From Desulfoluna butyratoxydans (GTDB lineage Bacteria; Desulfobacterota; Desulfobacteria; Desulfobacterales; Desulfolunaceae), in contig NZ_CAADHO010000002.1 in the NCBI RefSeq assembly GCF_900699765.1, positions 310,001 to 374,000 on the forward strand: a DNA stretch of 64,000 nucleotides. Reading direction: 5' to 3'. Of the stretch, positions 26,161-35,817 are shown in pieces (position 1 is the first letter of the stretch; every line of letters begins with the position of its first letter). The translations under genes and the position numbers were made by a program. A model generated the notes under the pieces. That model had not been told where the DNA came from and did not search any database. It saw nothing but the letters and a program-made list of their open reading frames with translations.

Positions 26161-26235
26161 CACCTGTTTACCCGCCACATATTTCCCTTCCGTTTCACGC
26201 CAAGGGCGACCCGCAATGGGTCGCCCATTTTTTTT
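26161..26235 (+). ncRNA. Candidate small RNA of about 75 nt
   Basis: Lies between a TATAAT promoter and a strong intrinsic terminator on the plus strand. The terminator hairpin is GGGCGACCC (26204-26212), loop GCAAT, GGGTCGCCC (26218-26226), followed by A and eight T. The body is pyrimidine-rich (CACCTGTTTACCCGCC...) and could bind purine-rich ribosome sites. The U tract is on the wrong strand to terminate the minus-strand trmL gene at 26250. No family is recognised. Confidence 0.4.
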
Positions 26236-26249
26236 GGGCAAAAAGCGCG

Positions 26250-26750
26250 TCAGGTGGCCCAGCCATGGGAGAGCCCTTCCCCACGAAGGCTCTCGTAAAG
26301 GGCGATGCCCACGCTGGTGGAAAGGTTTAGGCAGCGTATCTGTCGGTTGATGGGGATGTGGTACCGGGAGTCCGGGTACCGATCCAGCACCGAGTCCGGC
26401 AACCCCTTTGTCTCGGAGCCGAAAAAAAGAAAAAGGCGCTTTGGCCTGGGCATCTCCCAGAAGGGGCGGGACCCCAGCTTGGCAAAAAGGGCCACCTCCC
26501 CGTCTTCGGGCGCCATGACCTCGGTAAAAGCATCCAAGCTGTCCCACACAGACAGATCCACATGCTCCCAGTAATCCAGCCCGGCCCGCTTCACCTGGGC
26601 GCTGTCCAAAGAAAACCCCAGGGGCTTGATCAGGTGCAGGCGCACGCCGGCCCCGAGGCAGGTCCGCCCCACATTTCCCGTATTCCAATGGACTTCAGGG
26701 GCCACCAGCACCACATGGCGCTCCGGCTCCCCCTCCTGTCGATCTATCAC
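26250..26750 (-). CDS. trmL: tRNA (cytidine/uridine(34)-2'-O)-methyltransferase
   Basis: 166-residue SPOUT methyltransferase, the size of minimal TrmL. Knot and SAM motifs are VLVAPEVHWNTGNVGRTCLGAG, LHLIKPLGF, LFLFFGSETKGLP and the C-terminal IPINRQIRCLNLSTSVGIALYE. It methylates the wobble ribose of leucine tRNAs. It appears to be a single-gene unit; a decayed repeat fragment lies upstream at 26788-26848. Confidence 0.92.
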   Translation of the reverse strand: MIDRQEGEPERHVVLVAPEVHWNTGNVGRTCLGAGVRLHLIKPLGFSLDSAQVKRAGLDYWEHVDLSVWDSLDAFTEVMAPEDGEVALFAKLGSRPFWEMPRPKRLFLFFGSETKGLPDSVLDRYPDSRYHIPINRQIRCLNLSTSVGIALYESLRGEGLSHGWAT

Positions 26751-26787
26751 AACACATCCTTCCCTATAATATTAAGGTAACGCGTCC

Positions 26788-26848
26788 GCTGCCCCCGGCG
26801 GCCCTGCCTGGAGCCAACCGCTCAAAACGCTTGCCAAACAGGCCTGGA
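26788..26848. repeat. Decayed left half of the palindromic repeat
   Basis: Contains CCCCGGCGGCCCTGCCTGG, then CCAACCGCTCAAAACGCTT and CCAAACAGGCC, recognisable but diverged. No right arm was found before 26890. Confidence 0.55.
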
Positions 26849-26896
26849 GTAAGCCGTTACCCGGTTTTATTCCTCTCTGACGCACAGCCCCGTTGC

Positions 26897-26926
26897 GGCA
26901 CCGGCACCGGCACCGGCACCGGCACC
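26897..26926. repeat. Hexanucleotide tandem repeat, five GGCACC units
   Basis: Five exact GGCACC units in tandem, 55 bases past the stop of the outer-membrane gene on the minus strand and outside any gene. A short simple-sequence tract of this type could vary by slippage. Confidence 0.85.
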
Positions 26927-26980
26927 ACGGATATCGCTTTTGAATCCTGTTTGTCAAACGTTCCAACCCATTGTCCGGCG

Positions 26981-28249
26981 TCAGAAAAACCAGGTTCCCC
27001 GGACGATGAGCTCGTTGGCCGGGGCAAGCCAGCCCCCGCCGGGAAGGGAAAAGCCACCGTACTCGGTTTCGGAGCCGCCCCAGGGCAGCTGAGCCACCAT
27101 GTCCAGGCGAAGGTCCTGGCGGGCATCCCAGATCACGGAAGGCTGAAGGATACCCGAAGGGTCCCCTGTGTTGGTGATGGCGGTAAGGGTGAGGTTGAGC
27201 AGGGGGTGGGCCTCCAGCTGGACCCTTGCGGCAAGATAGTTTTTCCCAAGGGTAAAGACCTCCCCGCGATCAAGGCGCTCCAGGGTGTCCGGGTCGGTGA
27301 GGGCGGCCGCGTAGTTCGAGGTGCCGTAGCCGTTGTGGTAGAACTCCACAAACCCATACCAGTTCCTGTCCCAGGCCACCCAGGAGAGGTCCATGTTGAC
27401 CACGGCCGACAGGGTTCCCCCGTCTTCATCGGAGACGAGAAGGTCCGACCGCCAGGCCGCCTCCCCGGCATACCCGGAAAAGCCCACCCCGGAAAGGCTG
27501 TGGCCCCGCTGGTTGCCCAGAAGGATATCCCCTTCCAGGCTGCCGAAGGTGCCGTGCAGCTTGGTGGCGTAACTCGACCCGTCGGAGGAGACATCGCCTG
27601 TGGCGGCGTCGCGGCCCGGGCGGCCGATGGCCTGGAGCTCCATGCCCCGGGCCGTGGTGTACCGAAGGGAGGCCAGGTCATCCCCTGCCTTGTAGTCTCG
27701 GAGGGTGTCGATGGGGGAGAAAGGATTGACGAGGTCCATGGGGTTAAAGAGAAGCCCGCCTCCCCAGGTGACGGCCTGGCGGCCGATGCGCAGATCGAGG
27801 CTTCCCAGCTCCTTGTTGAGGCTGAGGCGGTCCAGGCGATGGACGGTGCGGTGGTGGGAGGAGTCGGAGATCACAGAGGTGAGATCAAAAAGGCGGTAGC
27901 GGTCCTCATCGCCACGGGCGTTACCCGGAACGGAAAGACCGGCCCCGGCAAGGTCCGAACGGCGCTTGGTGGCATCGCCCCCTTCGTAGAACAGCTCGTA
28001 GTCCACATCCAGGGTGAGGGTGGGAACGATCTCCGTCCGGGAGGCCACCCGGAACCCGGCGCTGCTCTCCAGATCGTCGTAGGGAGACTCGCCCACAGGG
28101 TCCAGGGTGCCGCGCACGTCGTCATCGTCGTAGGCAATTCCCCGGGCAGCGGCCTTCACCTGGCCCCCCACCTCCACGGAAAAGGCCGACGCCCCCGTGG
28201 CACTTACCAGGACCAGCGCTGCCACAACGGCCCCCCACCAGGAGTTCAC
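26981..28249 (-). CDS. Predicted outer-membrane beta-barrel protein
   Basis: 422 residues. Signal peptide at 1-22 (VVAALVLVSATGASA). The rest alternates short amphipathic strands with polar turns rich in Gly, Asp and Tyr. The C-terminus ends LIVRGTWFF, an aromatic terminal residue as in barrels recognised by BamA. Several segments (RLDRLSLNKELGSLDLRIGRQAVTWGGGLLFNPMDLVNPFSP) resemble alginate-export/DUF1302-type porins. The GTG start overlaps the ATPase stop (GTGA), so it is translationally coupled to it. Substrate unknown. Confidence 0.75.
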   Translation of the reverse strand: MNSWWGAVVAALVLVSATGASAFSVEVGGQVKAAARGIAYDDDDVRGTLDPVGESPYDDLESSAGFRVASRTEIVPTLTLDVDYELFYEGGDATKRRSDLAGAGLSVPGNARGDEDRYRLFDLTSVISDSSHHRTVHRLDRLSLNKELGSLDLRIGRQAVTWGGGLLFNPMDLVNPFSPIDTLRDYKAGDDLASLRYTTARGMELQAIGRPGRDAATGDVSSDGSSYATKLHGTFGSLEGDILLGNQRGHSLSGVGFSGYAGEAAWRSDLLVSDEDGGTLSAVVNMDLSWVAWDRNWYGFVEFYHNGYGTSNYAAALTDPDTLERLDRGEVFTLGKNYLAARVQLEAHPLLNLTLTAITNTGDPSGILQPSVIWDARQDLRLDMVAQLPWGGSETEYGGFSLPGGGWLAPANELIVRGTWFF

Positions 28250-28923
28250 TGAACCCGGTCTCCGTCCAGGCGGCCGTCTTTCATGCGGATCACCTTCCGG
28301 GCCGCCTCCATCACCATGGCGTCGTGGGTGGAAAAGACAAAGGTCACGCCCCGAGCCTCGTTCATCTCCCGCATCATGGCAAGGAGCCCCTCTCCTGTTG
28401 ACGAGTCCAGGTTTGCCGTGGGTTCGTCCGCCAGCACGATGGACGGTCCGGAGACCACGGCCCTTGCCACGGCCACCCGCTGCTGCTGCCCCCCGGAGAG
28501 CTCCGCCGGTTTCCTGTGGTAGAGCCCGGAGAGCCCCACCTCATCCAGGATGGCCATGGAGCGCTCCCTCCGCTCCTTTTTGGGCACGCCCTGGAGCAGC
28601 ATCACATACTCGGTGTTCTCCACCGCCGTGAGCACGGGGATCAGGTTGTAGGCCTGGAACACAAACCCGATGCGATGAAGGCGAAGCTCGGTGAGGGCCG
28701 TTGCCGAAAGGGCCCCTAAGTCCCGGCCGTCCACCGTGATCTGCCCGCCGTCGGGCATGTCCAGCCCTCCGATGAGGTTCAAAAGGGTCGTCTTCCCCGA
28801 GCCCGAGGGCCCAGCCAGGGCCAGAAAGGCCCCCGGATCGATGGACAAAGAGACTCCGGACAAAGCCGGCACCTCCACATCCCCCTGCCTGTACACTTTC
28901 CGAACCTCCGTCACCTCCACCAT
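28246..28923 (-). CDS. ABC transporter ATPase, LolD/MacB family, no permease nearby
   Basis: 225 residues from ATG 28923, placed nine bases after GAGGAGG; ATG 28929 is an alternative, and the longer frame to 29067 is unlikely. All motifs are intact: Walker A AGPSGSGKTTL, Q-loop VFQAYNLIPVLTA, signature LSGGQQQR, Walker B IVLADEPTANLD and switch FVFSTHD. LolD/MacB ATPases normally work with an FtsX-type permease, but none is adjacent. The next gene is an outer-membrane barrel instead. The energised partner must be elsewhere or has been lost. Confidence 0.88.
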   Translation of the reverse strand: MVEVTEVRKVYRQGDVEVPALSGVSLSIDPGAFLALAGPSGSGKTTLLNLIGGLDMPDGGQITVDGRDLGALSATALTELRLHRIGFVFQAYNLIPVLTAVENTEYVMLLQGVPKKERRERSMAILDEVGLSGLYHRKPAELSGGQQQRVAVARAVVSGPSIVLADEPTANLDSSTGEGLLAMMREMNEARGVTFVFSTHDAMVMEAARKVIRMKDGRLDGDRVQ

Positions 28924-29154
28924 GGTCATGGTCCTCCTCAAATTTAAGGAAATACGCAAAGATGAATACACATTGATGCTGCGGCTGAAAATCGACTCCG
29001 GCGATGCTGCCGGGGGCACGTTGTTGAAAGGTGTGGCACGCAGGATGCTTAAGGTCAGCCCCTGCATTGGCTCAAGCGGGCGTTGGCCGGACGGCCCCCG
29101 GGTGGCTGGGGGGCTGTCCCCGGGCCACCTCAGGACACCGTTATTATTGTGGTA

Positions 29155-29499
29155 TCACAGCTTAAACCGCACCACAAGGCCGCCAAGCCCCTCGGAGAGC
29201 CCGGCCAGGTCCCCGGCACTGGCCTGGACCCCGGAGCTGCTGCGGTTGATATCGCCCGCGGCCTGGTTGACGTCGGCGATCTCCTCGGAGATGCGTGAAG
29301 CAAGGCCGGCGGACTCGCCCAGGTTGTCCTTCACGTGGCCGATGCCTCCTGCCGCCTGGGTGATGTTCCGGGCGATCTCCCCCGTGGCCGCGGACTGCTC
29401 CTCCACGGCCGTGGCAATGGCCGCGATGATCCCGTCCACCTGTCGGATGGTGCCGGACACCCCCTTGATCTCACCGACCACCACGGCAAAGCCCTTGGG
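29155..29499 (-). pseudogene. Remnant of a methyl-accepting chemotaxis protein (C-terminal end only)
   Basis: About 115 codons encode the last part of an MCP signalling domain: IRQVDGIIAAIATAVEEQSAATGEIARNI, then ISEEIADVNQAAGDINRSSS and a terminal LGGLVVRFKL. Just before it KGFAVVVGEIKG looks like the conserved KGFAVVA(N/D)EIK hairpin tip fused directly to GVSGTIRQ, omitting about 40-50 residues normally between them. Upstream is an in-frame TAA and no ligand-binding, membrane or HAMP region. There is no credible start codon beyond a GTG. I read it as an internally deleted, 5'-truncated receptor. Confidence 0.75.
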
Positions 29500-29861
29500 A
29501 TGATTGACAAATTATTGACTTCTTTTTTTTCCTACCAGGTAAGCCATAAAAAAAAGGGCCGCCCGCGGGCCTGCACGGCCTCAGGGGACCGGTGAGCCCC
29601 AGGGCCCCACCGGTGCCTGGGCCAGGGGTCAAAAAATACAAAATTGTCACATCATTTTGGTGTTTGAAAAATTCCGAAAATGGAAATATGATAGCCACGT
29701 ACAGTGAAGAGCAATTCAGACAGATGGATCACCGGGCCGCCGCAAGGAAACCGCCCACATGGTGCGGGAACCGTTCCCGCCCCAGCACGGCGCCCCTTTT
29801 TTCCCTCTTGCCTGCAGGATGGTTCAGGGCAGGTGGCCACCGGTGATATCGGAGTAGGATA
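29500..29861. other. Non-coding gap before glnD, with hairpins
   Basis: Holds T-rich tracts near 29520-29530 and GC hairpins around 29555-29625 (GGGGACCGGTGAGCCCC and related). A promoter candidate is at 29664-29692. No coding sequence is supported. Confidence 0.4.
29664..29692 (+). promoter_or_regulatory. Sigma-70-like promoter upstream of glnD
   Basis: TTGAAA, a 17-base spacer, then TATGAT, each one mismatch from consensus. It lies 170 bases before the glnD start in an AT-rich stretch that stands out from its GC-rich surroundings. Confidence 0.5.
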
Positions 29862-32462
29862 ATGGTACAATCGGCAGCCGACGAGCTGAAAAAATCTCGG
29901 GAAAAACTCAAAGCCCTCGTCCGCAAAGGGCGGGGCAGCGCCCTGCTCATGGACAGCACCGTGGCCGTGGACAACTACTTTTCCCAATGCTTTGGTGAGA
30001 GTGAATCCGGCCAGGCCCTGGCCATGGGAGGCCACCCCTTCGCCATCGTGGCCTTAGGGGGATACGGCCGGCGGGAGCACTGCCTTCACTCCGATGTGGA
30101 TATCCTCTTTCTCTTTGACAAGGAGGTCCCCGACGAAGCAGGCGGCCTCATCCAGGAGGTCATCTACCCCCTGTGGGACCTGAAGATGGAGGTGGGCTAC
30201 GCCACGCGCTCCATCCCCGAAACCCTGGAGATGGCGGCCAACGACCTCCATGTGCTGACCTCCATCCTGGATGCCCGCTTCCTCTGCGGGATGTCCCCCA
30301 TCTACAGCGCCTTTATCCAGCAGTTCCGCAGCCGGTTCGTGGAGGGCAACCCCAAGCGCATCGTCACCCAGATCAACGACATGTGCCGGAGCCGCCACGA
30401 GACCTTCGGGGACGCCTCCTACCTCATGGAGCCCAACATCAAAAACGGCAAGGGGGGCCTGCGGGACTACCACAGCATGTACTGGCTCTCCCGGGTGCTG
30501 GTGGCGGCCGGGGAACCCCGGGACATGGAGTACGCCGGTTTTCTCTCCCACAAGGAGTTCAAGCGCCTGGAAGAGGCCCTGGCCTTTATCTGGAAGGTAC
30601 GAAACCACCTCCATCTCATGAGCGGGCGCAAGCTTGACCAGATCCACTTCGAGCACCAGGTGGAGCTGGCCGAAGCCATGCGATTCCGGGGCCACACCCA
30701 CGGGCAGAAACCCGTGGAACGATTCATGGGGGAACTCCACGGTCACATGGAGTTCATCAAGCACCACCTCACCCTCATGCTCACCCAGTGCACCCGCTCC
30801 ACCAAGGGGTTCCTGGGGCGGAGCCTTCTCAAGCGCTCCCGCAAGCCCGGCATCGTCTCCGACGGCGGCCTGGTGAACTTCGCGGACCCGGCCGAGGTGG
30901 TAAACCGCCCCTCCCTCATCATGGACCTTTTTGAAGAGAGCGCCCGGCTCCAGTACGCCCTGGGTGCCGACGCCCTGCGCACCATCGGGGAGTTCAGCCA
31001 CCTGGTCCGGGGTTTCAGGCGGGATGTGACGGTGATGAAGGCCATGGAGCGGATCCTCTCCACGGCCACGGAAAAGTTCAACGTCCTTGAAAAGATGCTC
31101 ATCTCCGGGTTCCTGCAGACCCTGCTCCCCAGCTTCGAGGGCATCGTCAACCGGATCCAGTACAACCGCTACCACATCTACCCGGTGGACCGGCACAGCC
31201 TCTACACCGTCCAGACCATCAACGAGTTCTCCAACCCCAAATCCGAGCTCTGCACCCTCTACGGCAAGATCTTCGGCGAGGTCCAGGGCAAGGGGCGGCT
31301 CCTCTGGGCAGCGCTCCTCCACGACATCGGCAAAGGGGTGCCAGGGGAAGAAGACCACGGCATCTCCGGGGCCCGCCAGGCCAAAAAGCTCCTGCTCTCC
31401 TGGGGCATGGGCAAGAAAAAAGTGGACGACATCGTCTTTCTTATCCAGCACCACCTCTACCTCGTCAACGTGGCCCGGCGGCGGGACATCGACGACGAAG
31501 AGACCGTGGTCTCGTGTGCCCGGACCATCCGCGACCCCAACCGGCTCAAGATGCTCTACCTGCTCACCGTGGCGGACTCCATCTCCACCGGCCCCAAAGC
31601 CTGGAACGCCTGGACCGAGAACCTGCTCCGCGACCTCTTCTTCAAGGTGCTGGACATCATCGAAAAGGGCGAGCTGGCCACCGCCAAGAGCGAACGCTGC
31701 ATCGAAAAGAAAAAGCAGGCCGTCCTGAAGCTGGTGAACACGGAAAAAATCGAAAAGTACCTGCACACCATGCCCCCCCGTTACCTCCTCTACGCCTCGG
31801 TGGAGGAGATCGTGGAGCACCTGCGCCTCTACTGCAAGATGGGCAAGGAGGGGGTCACCTTAAGCATCAAGAAAAAGGAGGGGAGCGCCACCCGGCGTGC
31901 CGAGGTCTGCGGCACGGACCGGCCCGGCCTCTTCTCCAAGCTTGCCGGGGTCTTTACCCTGAACGACCTCGACATCCTCTACGCCCAGGTCTACACATGG
32001 GGGTACTCCACGGCCCTGGACATCTTCACGGTCAAGCCCTTTTTCGACCTCACCCGGGAGGAAGAGCGCTGGGAACGGGTGGAAAAAAACATCAAAGAGG
32101 CCTTAGACGGCCGCCTGGACATCCACTGGGCCCTCATGGAAAAGGAGTTCAGCCCGGCCATCCGGAAAAAGGTCACCATCTCCGACAAACCCGACCGGGT
32201 GGAGCTGGACAACCTGGGGTCGAGCTTTTTCTCCATCATCGAGGTCTACTCCGACGACTTTCCGGGTCTGCTCTTTGCCGTCACAGACGCCATTTTTCAC
32301 CTGGACCTCAACATCTACTACGCCAAGATCACCACCCACGTGGACCAGGTGGTGGACATCTTCTACGTCAGAACCGTGGACGGCCAGAAGGTCACCGGGG
32401 CCGACGCCATCGCCCGGGTCAAGGAAGCCATCCTCGAAGCCATTTTACGAATGAGATTATAA
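29862..32462 (+). CDS. glnD: Bifunctional [protein-PII] uridylyltransferase/uridylyl-removing enzyme
   Basis: 866 residues, the usual GlnD length. The N-terminal nucleotidyltransferase motif is VALGGYGRREHCLHSDVDILFLFD (about residues 62-86). The helical MEPNIKNGKGGLRDYHSMYWL region is also typical. The HD domain (about 480-600) has LLHDIGKGVPGEEDHG and the TVADSISTGPKAW tail. Two C-terminal ACT domains follow (about 675-745 and 790-865: CGTDRPGLFSKLAGVFTLNDLDI, YSDDFPGLLFAVTDAIFHLDLNI). It modifies PII under nitrogen limitation and reverses this on glutamine binding. glnB starts 33 bases downstream. Confidence 0.97.
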   Translation: MVQSAADELKKSREKLKALVRKGRGSALLMDSTVAVDNYFSQCFGESESGQALAMGGHPFAIVALGGYGRREHCLHSDVDILFLFDKEVPDEAGGLIQEVIYPLWDLKMEVGYATRSIPETLEMAANDLHVLTSILDARFLCGMSPIYSAFIQQFRSRFVEGNPKRIVTQINDMCRSRHETFGDASYLMEPNIKNGKGGLRDYHSMYWLSRVLVAAGEPRDMEYAGFLSHKEFKRLEEALAFIWKVRNHLHLMSGRKLDQIHFEHQVELAEAMRFRGHTHGQKPVERFMGELHGHMEFIKHHLTLMLTQCTRSTKGFLGRSLLKRSRKPGIVSDGGLVNFADPAEVVNRPSLIMDLFEESARLQYALGADALRTIGEFSHLVRGFRRDVTVMKAMERILSTATEKFNVLEKMLISGFLQTLLPSFEGIVNRIQYNRYHIYPVDRHSLYTVQTINEFSNPKSELCTLYGKIFGEVQGKGRLLWAALLHDIGKGVPGEEDHGISGARQAKKLLLSWGMGKKKVDDIVFLIQHHLYLVNVARRRDIDDEETVVSCARTIRDPNRLKMLYLLTVADSISTGPKAWNAWTENLLRDLFFKVLDIIEKGELATAKSERCIEKKKQAVLKLVNTEKIEKYLHTMPPRYLLYASVEEIVEHLRLYCKMGKEGVTLSIKKKEGSATRRAEVCGTDRPGLFSKLAGVFTLNDLDILYAQVYTWGYSTALDIFTVKPFFDLTREEERWERVEKNIKEALDGRLDIHWALMEKEFSPAIRKKVTISDKPDRVELDNLGSSFFSIIEVYSDDFPGLLFAVTDAIFHLDLNIYYAKITTHVDQVVDIFYVRTVDGQKVTGADAIARVKEAILEAILRMRL

Positions 32463-32834
<372 letters not shown>

Positions 32835-32875
32835 GCGCGTAACGGGAAAAGGCATCGCCCGCATGACGGCACACA

Positions 32876-32910
32876 GGGGGGACCGCGGGTCCCCCCTTAC
32901 ATTTTTGTTG
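32876..32910 (+). terminator. Terminator after glnB
   Basis: GGGGGGACC pairs with GGTCCCCCC (9 bp, mostly GC) around a three-base loop, followed by TTACATTTTTGTT. It lies 42 bases after the glnB stop. It separates glnD-glnB from glnN. Confidence 0.75.
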
Positions 32911-33149
32911 CCTGCCCCCCCGGCACAACCGGGCACCCTGCCCATCCCCCCGGAATACGCCCCTCTTCCCCCGGAAAAGCAGCAGAATTCCAATAAATCC
33001 CCCGGGATCGCCCCGGTAACAACCCACAAATTTGTAAGTCTTTTCCGCAAGCTTTTTACAAAAATGTCATTTCAAAGATTCTCCCTTGCCCTGGCCTTTC
33101 AAATGAAATATTCTTGGATAACAGGACCCTACCCCATCAACCCACATCT

Positions 33150-33165
33150 TGGCACACCTGTTGCA
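33150..33165 (+). promoter_or_regulatory. Sigma-54 (RpoN) promoter of glnN
   Basis: TGGCACACCTGTTGCA matches the -24/-12 consensus TGGCACRNNNNTTGCW at every position, with exact GG-GC spacing. It lies 118 bases upstream of the glnN ATG on the correct strand. No clear NtrC-type palindrome was recognised in the sequence 33000-33140, so the activator is unassigned. Placement before a glutamine synthetase gene is what is expected for nitrogen control. Confidence 0.8.
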
Positions 33166-33282
33166 ATATCATCCCCCCGTAACCCGTTGCGGAACTGTTT
33201 CGGGACAACCATAACGAAACCGCGCAAATGCCCCCCACAGGGCAACGGTGCTTCATCAATCCAATAAGACGGAGAGAGCATT

Positions 33283-35460
33283 ATGAACGGCAACACGGTG
33301 AGAAGGGAAGCCATCAGGGCCATCAACAACTACTCGTTCGAGACAACCATTGACTTTAAAAACTCATCGTCCATTGATCTCTTCGGGGACAATGTCTTCA
33401 GTATTTCCATCATGAAGAAGCGCCTGCCCAAGGACATCTTCAAGAAGGTGAGCAAGACCATAGAAGAGGGAACCCGCCTGGACCCCTCGGTGGCAGACGT
33501 GGTGGCCTCGGCCATGAAGGACTGGGCCCTGGACAACGGCGCCACCCACTACGCCCACGTCTTCTTTCCCCTCACCGGCCTCACCGCCGAGAAGCACGAC
33601 AGCTTCCTCATGCCCGATCTGGCGGGCAACGCCATCGCCGAATTTTCCGGCTCCACCCTTATCCAGGGCGAGCCCGACGCCTCCAGCTTTCCCAACGGCG
33701 GCCTGCGTGAAACCTTTGAAGCCAGGGGGTACACCGCCTGGGACGTCACCAGCCCCGCCTACATCATGGAAAACCCCAACGGGGCCACCCTGTGTATCCC
33801 CACGGCCTTTGTCTCCTGGACCGGCGAGGCCCTGGACAAAAAGACCCCGATCCTGCGCTCCATGCAGGCCCTTAACACCCAGGCCCAGCGTATCCTGAGG
33901 CTCTTCGGGGACGACTCCAACAAAATCGTCAACTCCACCTGCGGCGCCGAGCAGGAGTACTTCCTCATTGACCGCAACTTCGTCACGGCCCGACCCGACC
34001 TTCTCACCGCCGGCCGCACCCTCTTCGGTGCCCCGGCTCCCAAGGGCCAGGAGTTTGACGACCACTACTTCGGCGCCATCCCGGACCGCGTCCTGGCCTA
34101 CATGTGCGAGGTGGAGCGAGAGCTCTGCAAGCTCGGCATCCCCGTCAAGACAAGGCACAACGAAGTGGCCCCCTCCCAGTTCGAGGTGGCCCCGGTCTTT
34201 GAAACCGCAAACCTGGCCACGGACCACCAGCAGCTGGTCATGGTCACCCTGCGAAAGGTCGCCCGGAAATACGGCCTCACGTGCCTGCTGCACGAAAAGC
34301 CCTTTTCCGGCATCAACGGCTCGGGCAAGCACGTCAACTACTCCTTTGGCAACGCCTCCCAGGGCAACCTCCTCGACCCCGGTGACACCCCCCACGAGAA
34401 CGCCCAGTTCCTCGTGTTCTGTGCCGCGGTGATCCGAGGTGTCCACAAATACGCCAAGCTCCTGCGGGCGGTGGCGGCCACAGCGGGCAACGACCACCGC
34501 CTGGGTGCCAACGAAGCGCCCCCGGCCATCATCTCCATCTTCCTGGGGGATCAGCTCACCGACGTCTTCAAGCAGATCAAAAACGGAGACGCCACCTCCT
34601 CCAAGGGCGGCGGCACCCTCAACATCGGCGTGGACTCCCTGCCCAACCTTCCCAAGGACGCTGGGGACCGAAACCGGACCAGCCCCTTTGCCTTCACCGG
34701 CAACCGCTTTGAGTTCCGTGCCGTGGGCTCTGCCCAGTCCGTGTCCGGGCCCCTTGTGGCCATGAACACCATCTTTGCAGACTCCATCGACTACATTGCC
34801 ACCGAGCTGGAGCGACGCACCGGCGGCGACGGCGCCAAGCTCAACGACGCCGTCAAAGAGGTCATCAAAGAGATCGTCGACGCCCACGGCGAGGTGATCT
34901 TCAACGGCGACGGCTACACCGACGCCTGGCAGGAAGAAGCGGCAAAGCGTGGCCTTCCCAACCTGAAGACCACCCCGGACGCCCTGCCCACCCTTATGGA
35001 CGACGACATCGTGGAGCTGTTCAGCCGCTTTAACGTCCTGTCCAAGGCAGAGCTGGAAAGCCGCACGGAGATCTACCTGGAGCAGTACAACCTCAAGATC
35101 GCCGTGGAAGCCAAGACCTCCATCAAAATGGCCGACACCCAGATCTACCCCGCGGCCGTGGCCCACCAGGCCATGCTGGCAGACAGCTGCCTCAAGCTCC
35201 GGGAGCTGGGCCTGCCCTGCGACGATGAGTCCCTGACGCGGATCACCACCCTCTCTGCAGAGCTCCGGGCTGCCTCGGCAAACCTCAAGGCCCTCATCGC
35301 CAAAGAGCACGCCGACACCCTGGCCGAATCCAAACACTGCTGCGATAAGATCATCCCCGCCATGGGTGAGCTTAGGGCCGTGGCCGACGCCATCGAAGAG
35401 ATGGTGGCCGACGAGTTCTGGCCCCTGCCCACCTACCAGGAGATGCTCTTCGTCAAATAA
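33283..35460 (+). CDS. glnN: Glutamine synthetase type III
   Basis: Makes glutamine from glutamate, ammonia and ATP. 725 residues, the length of GSIII and much longer than GSI or GSII. GSIII features are the N-terminal [110 protein letters not shown] and [25 protein letters not shown] is not known to be controlled by adenylylation, so the sigma-54 promoter and PII are the likelier controls. AGAGAG precedes the ATG. A long hairpin follows about 145 bases after the stop. Confidence 0.96.
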   Translation: MNGNTVRREAIRAINNYSFETTIDFKNSSSIDLFGDNVFSISIMKKRLPKDIFKKVSKTIEEGTRLDPSVADVVASAMKDWALDNGATHYAHVFFPLTGLTAEKHDSFLMPDLAGNAIAEFSGSTLIQGEPDASSFPNGGLRETFEARGYTAWDVTSPAYIMENPNGATLCIPTAFVSWTGEALDKKTPILRSMQALNTQAQRILRLFGDDSNKIVNSTCGAEQEYFLIDRNFVTARPDLLTAGRTLFGAPAPKGQEFDDHYFGAIPDRVLAYMCEVERELCKLGIPVKTRHNEVAPSQFEVAPVFETANLATDHQQLVMVTLRKVARKYGLTCLLHEKPFSGINGSGKHVNYSFGNASQGNLLDPGDTPHENAQFLVFCAAVIRGVHKYAKLLRAVAATAGNDHRLGANEAPPAIISIFLGDQLTDVFKQIKNGDATSSKGGGTLNIGVDSLPNLPKDAGDRNRTSPFAFTGNRFEFRAVGSAQSVSGPLVAMNTIFADSIDYIATELERRTGGDGAKLNDAVKEVIKEIVDAHGEVIFNGDGYTDAWQEEAAKRGLPNLKTTPDALPTLMDDDIVELFSRFNVLSKAELESRTEIYLEQYNLKIAVEAKTSIKMADTQIYPAAVAHQAMLADSCLKLRELGLPCDDESLTRITTLSAELRAASANLKALIAKEHADTLAESKHCCDKIIPAMGELRAVADAIEEMVADEFWPLPTYQEMLFVK

Positions 35461-35604
35461 TATCGGGTGCCGGTGGCTTTCACGGCTGACCGGCCCCTCC
35501 CAGGCAACGTGCGCGTTCTTTTTATGCGGATGGATCGAACGCAAAGGGCCCGCCCCCCGGACTCTCCCGGGGGCGACCCGCACGCCGGCATGATCCTGTG
35601 CCAA

Positions 35605-35646
35605 AACGACAAAGGGGAGGCCTGAAAAGGCCTCCCCTTTGTCGTT
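35605..35646. terminator. 18-bp hairpin terminator after glnN
   Basis: AACGACAAAGGGGAGGCC pairs perfectly with GGCCTCCCCTTTGTCGTT around TGAAAA. The T tract is short on either side, but the stem is strong and symmetrical. The rest of the 357-base gap 35461-35817 shows no other feature. Confidence 0.65.
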
Positions 35647-35817
35647 TCCTTCCCCTGCCCCCGCCCCGGAAAACAAAACGTTCCTTGAAAAATCATCCCA
35701 TCTGACCCATAAAAAGAGAACCCCGCTACCGACTCTCACACCCCTCTGGATGGCGGAACGGCCCTGTGAACCCGACGGGTTCCCGGCTGAAAACACCCAA
35801 CATGAGGATGGCAAGAC

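Noticed and set aside
30054..31820. Minus-strand open frame of about 588 codons inside glnD
   Set aside because: Same shadow effect; no family motif and an extreme His/Val/Gly/Leu composition.
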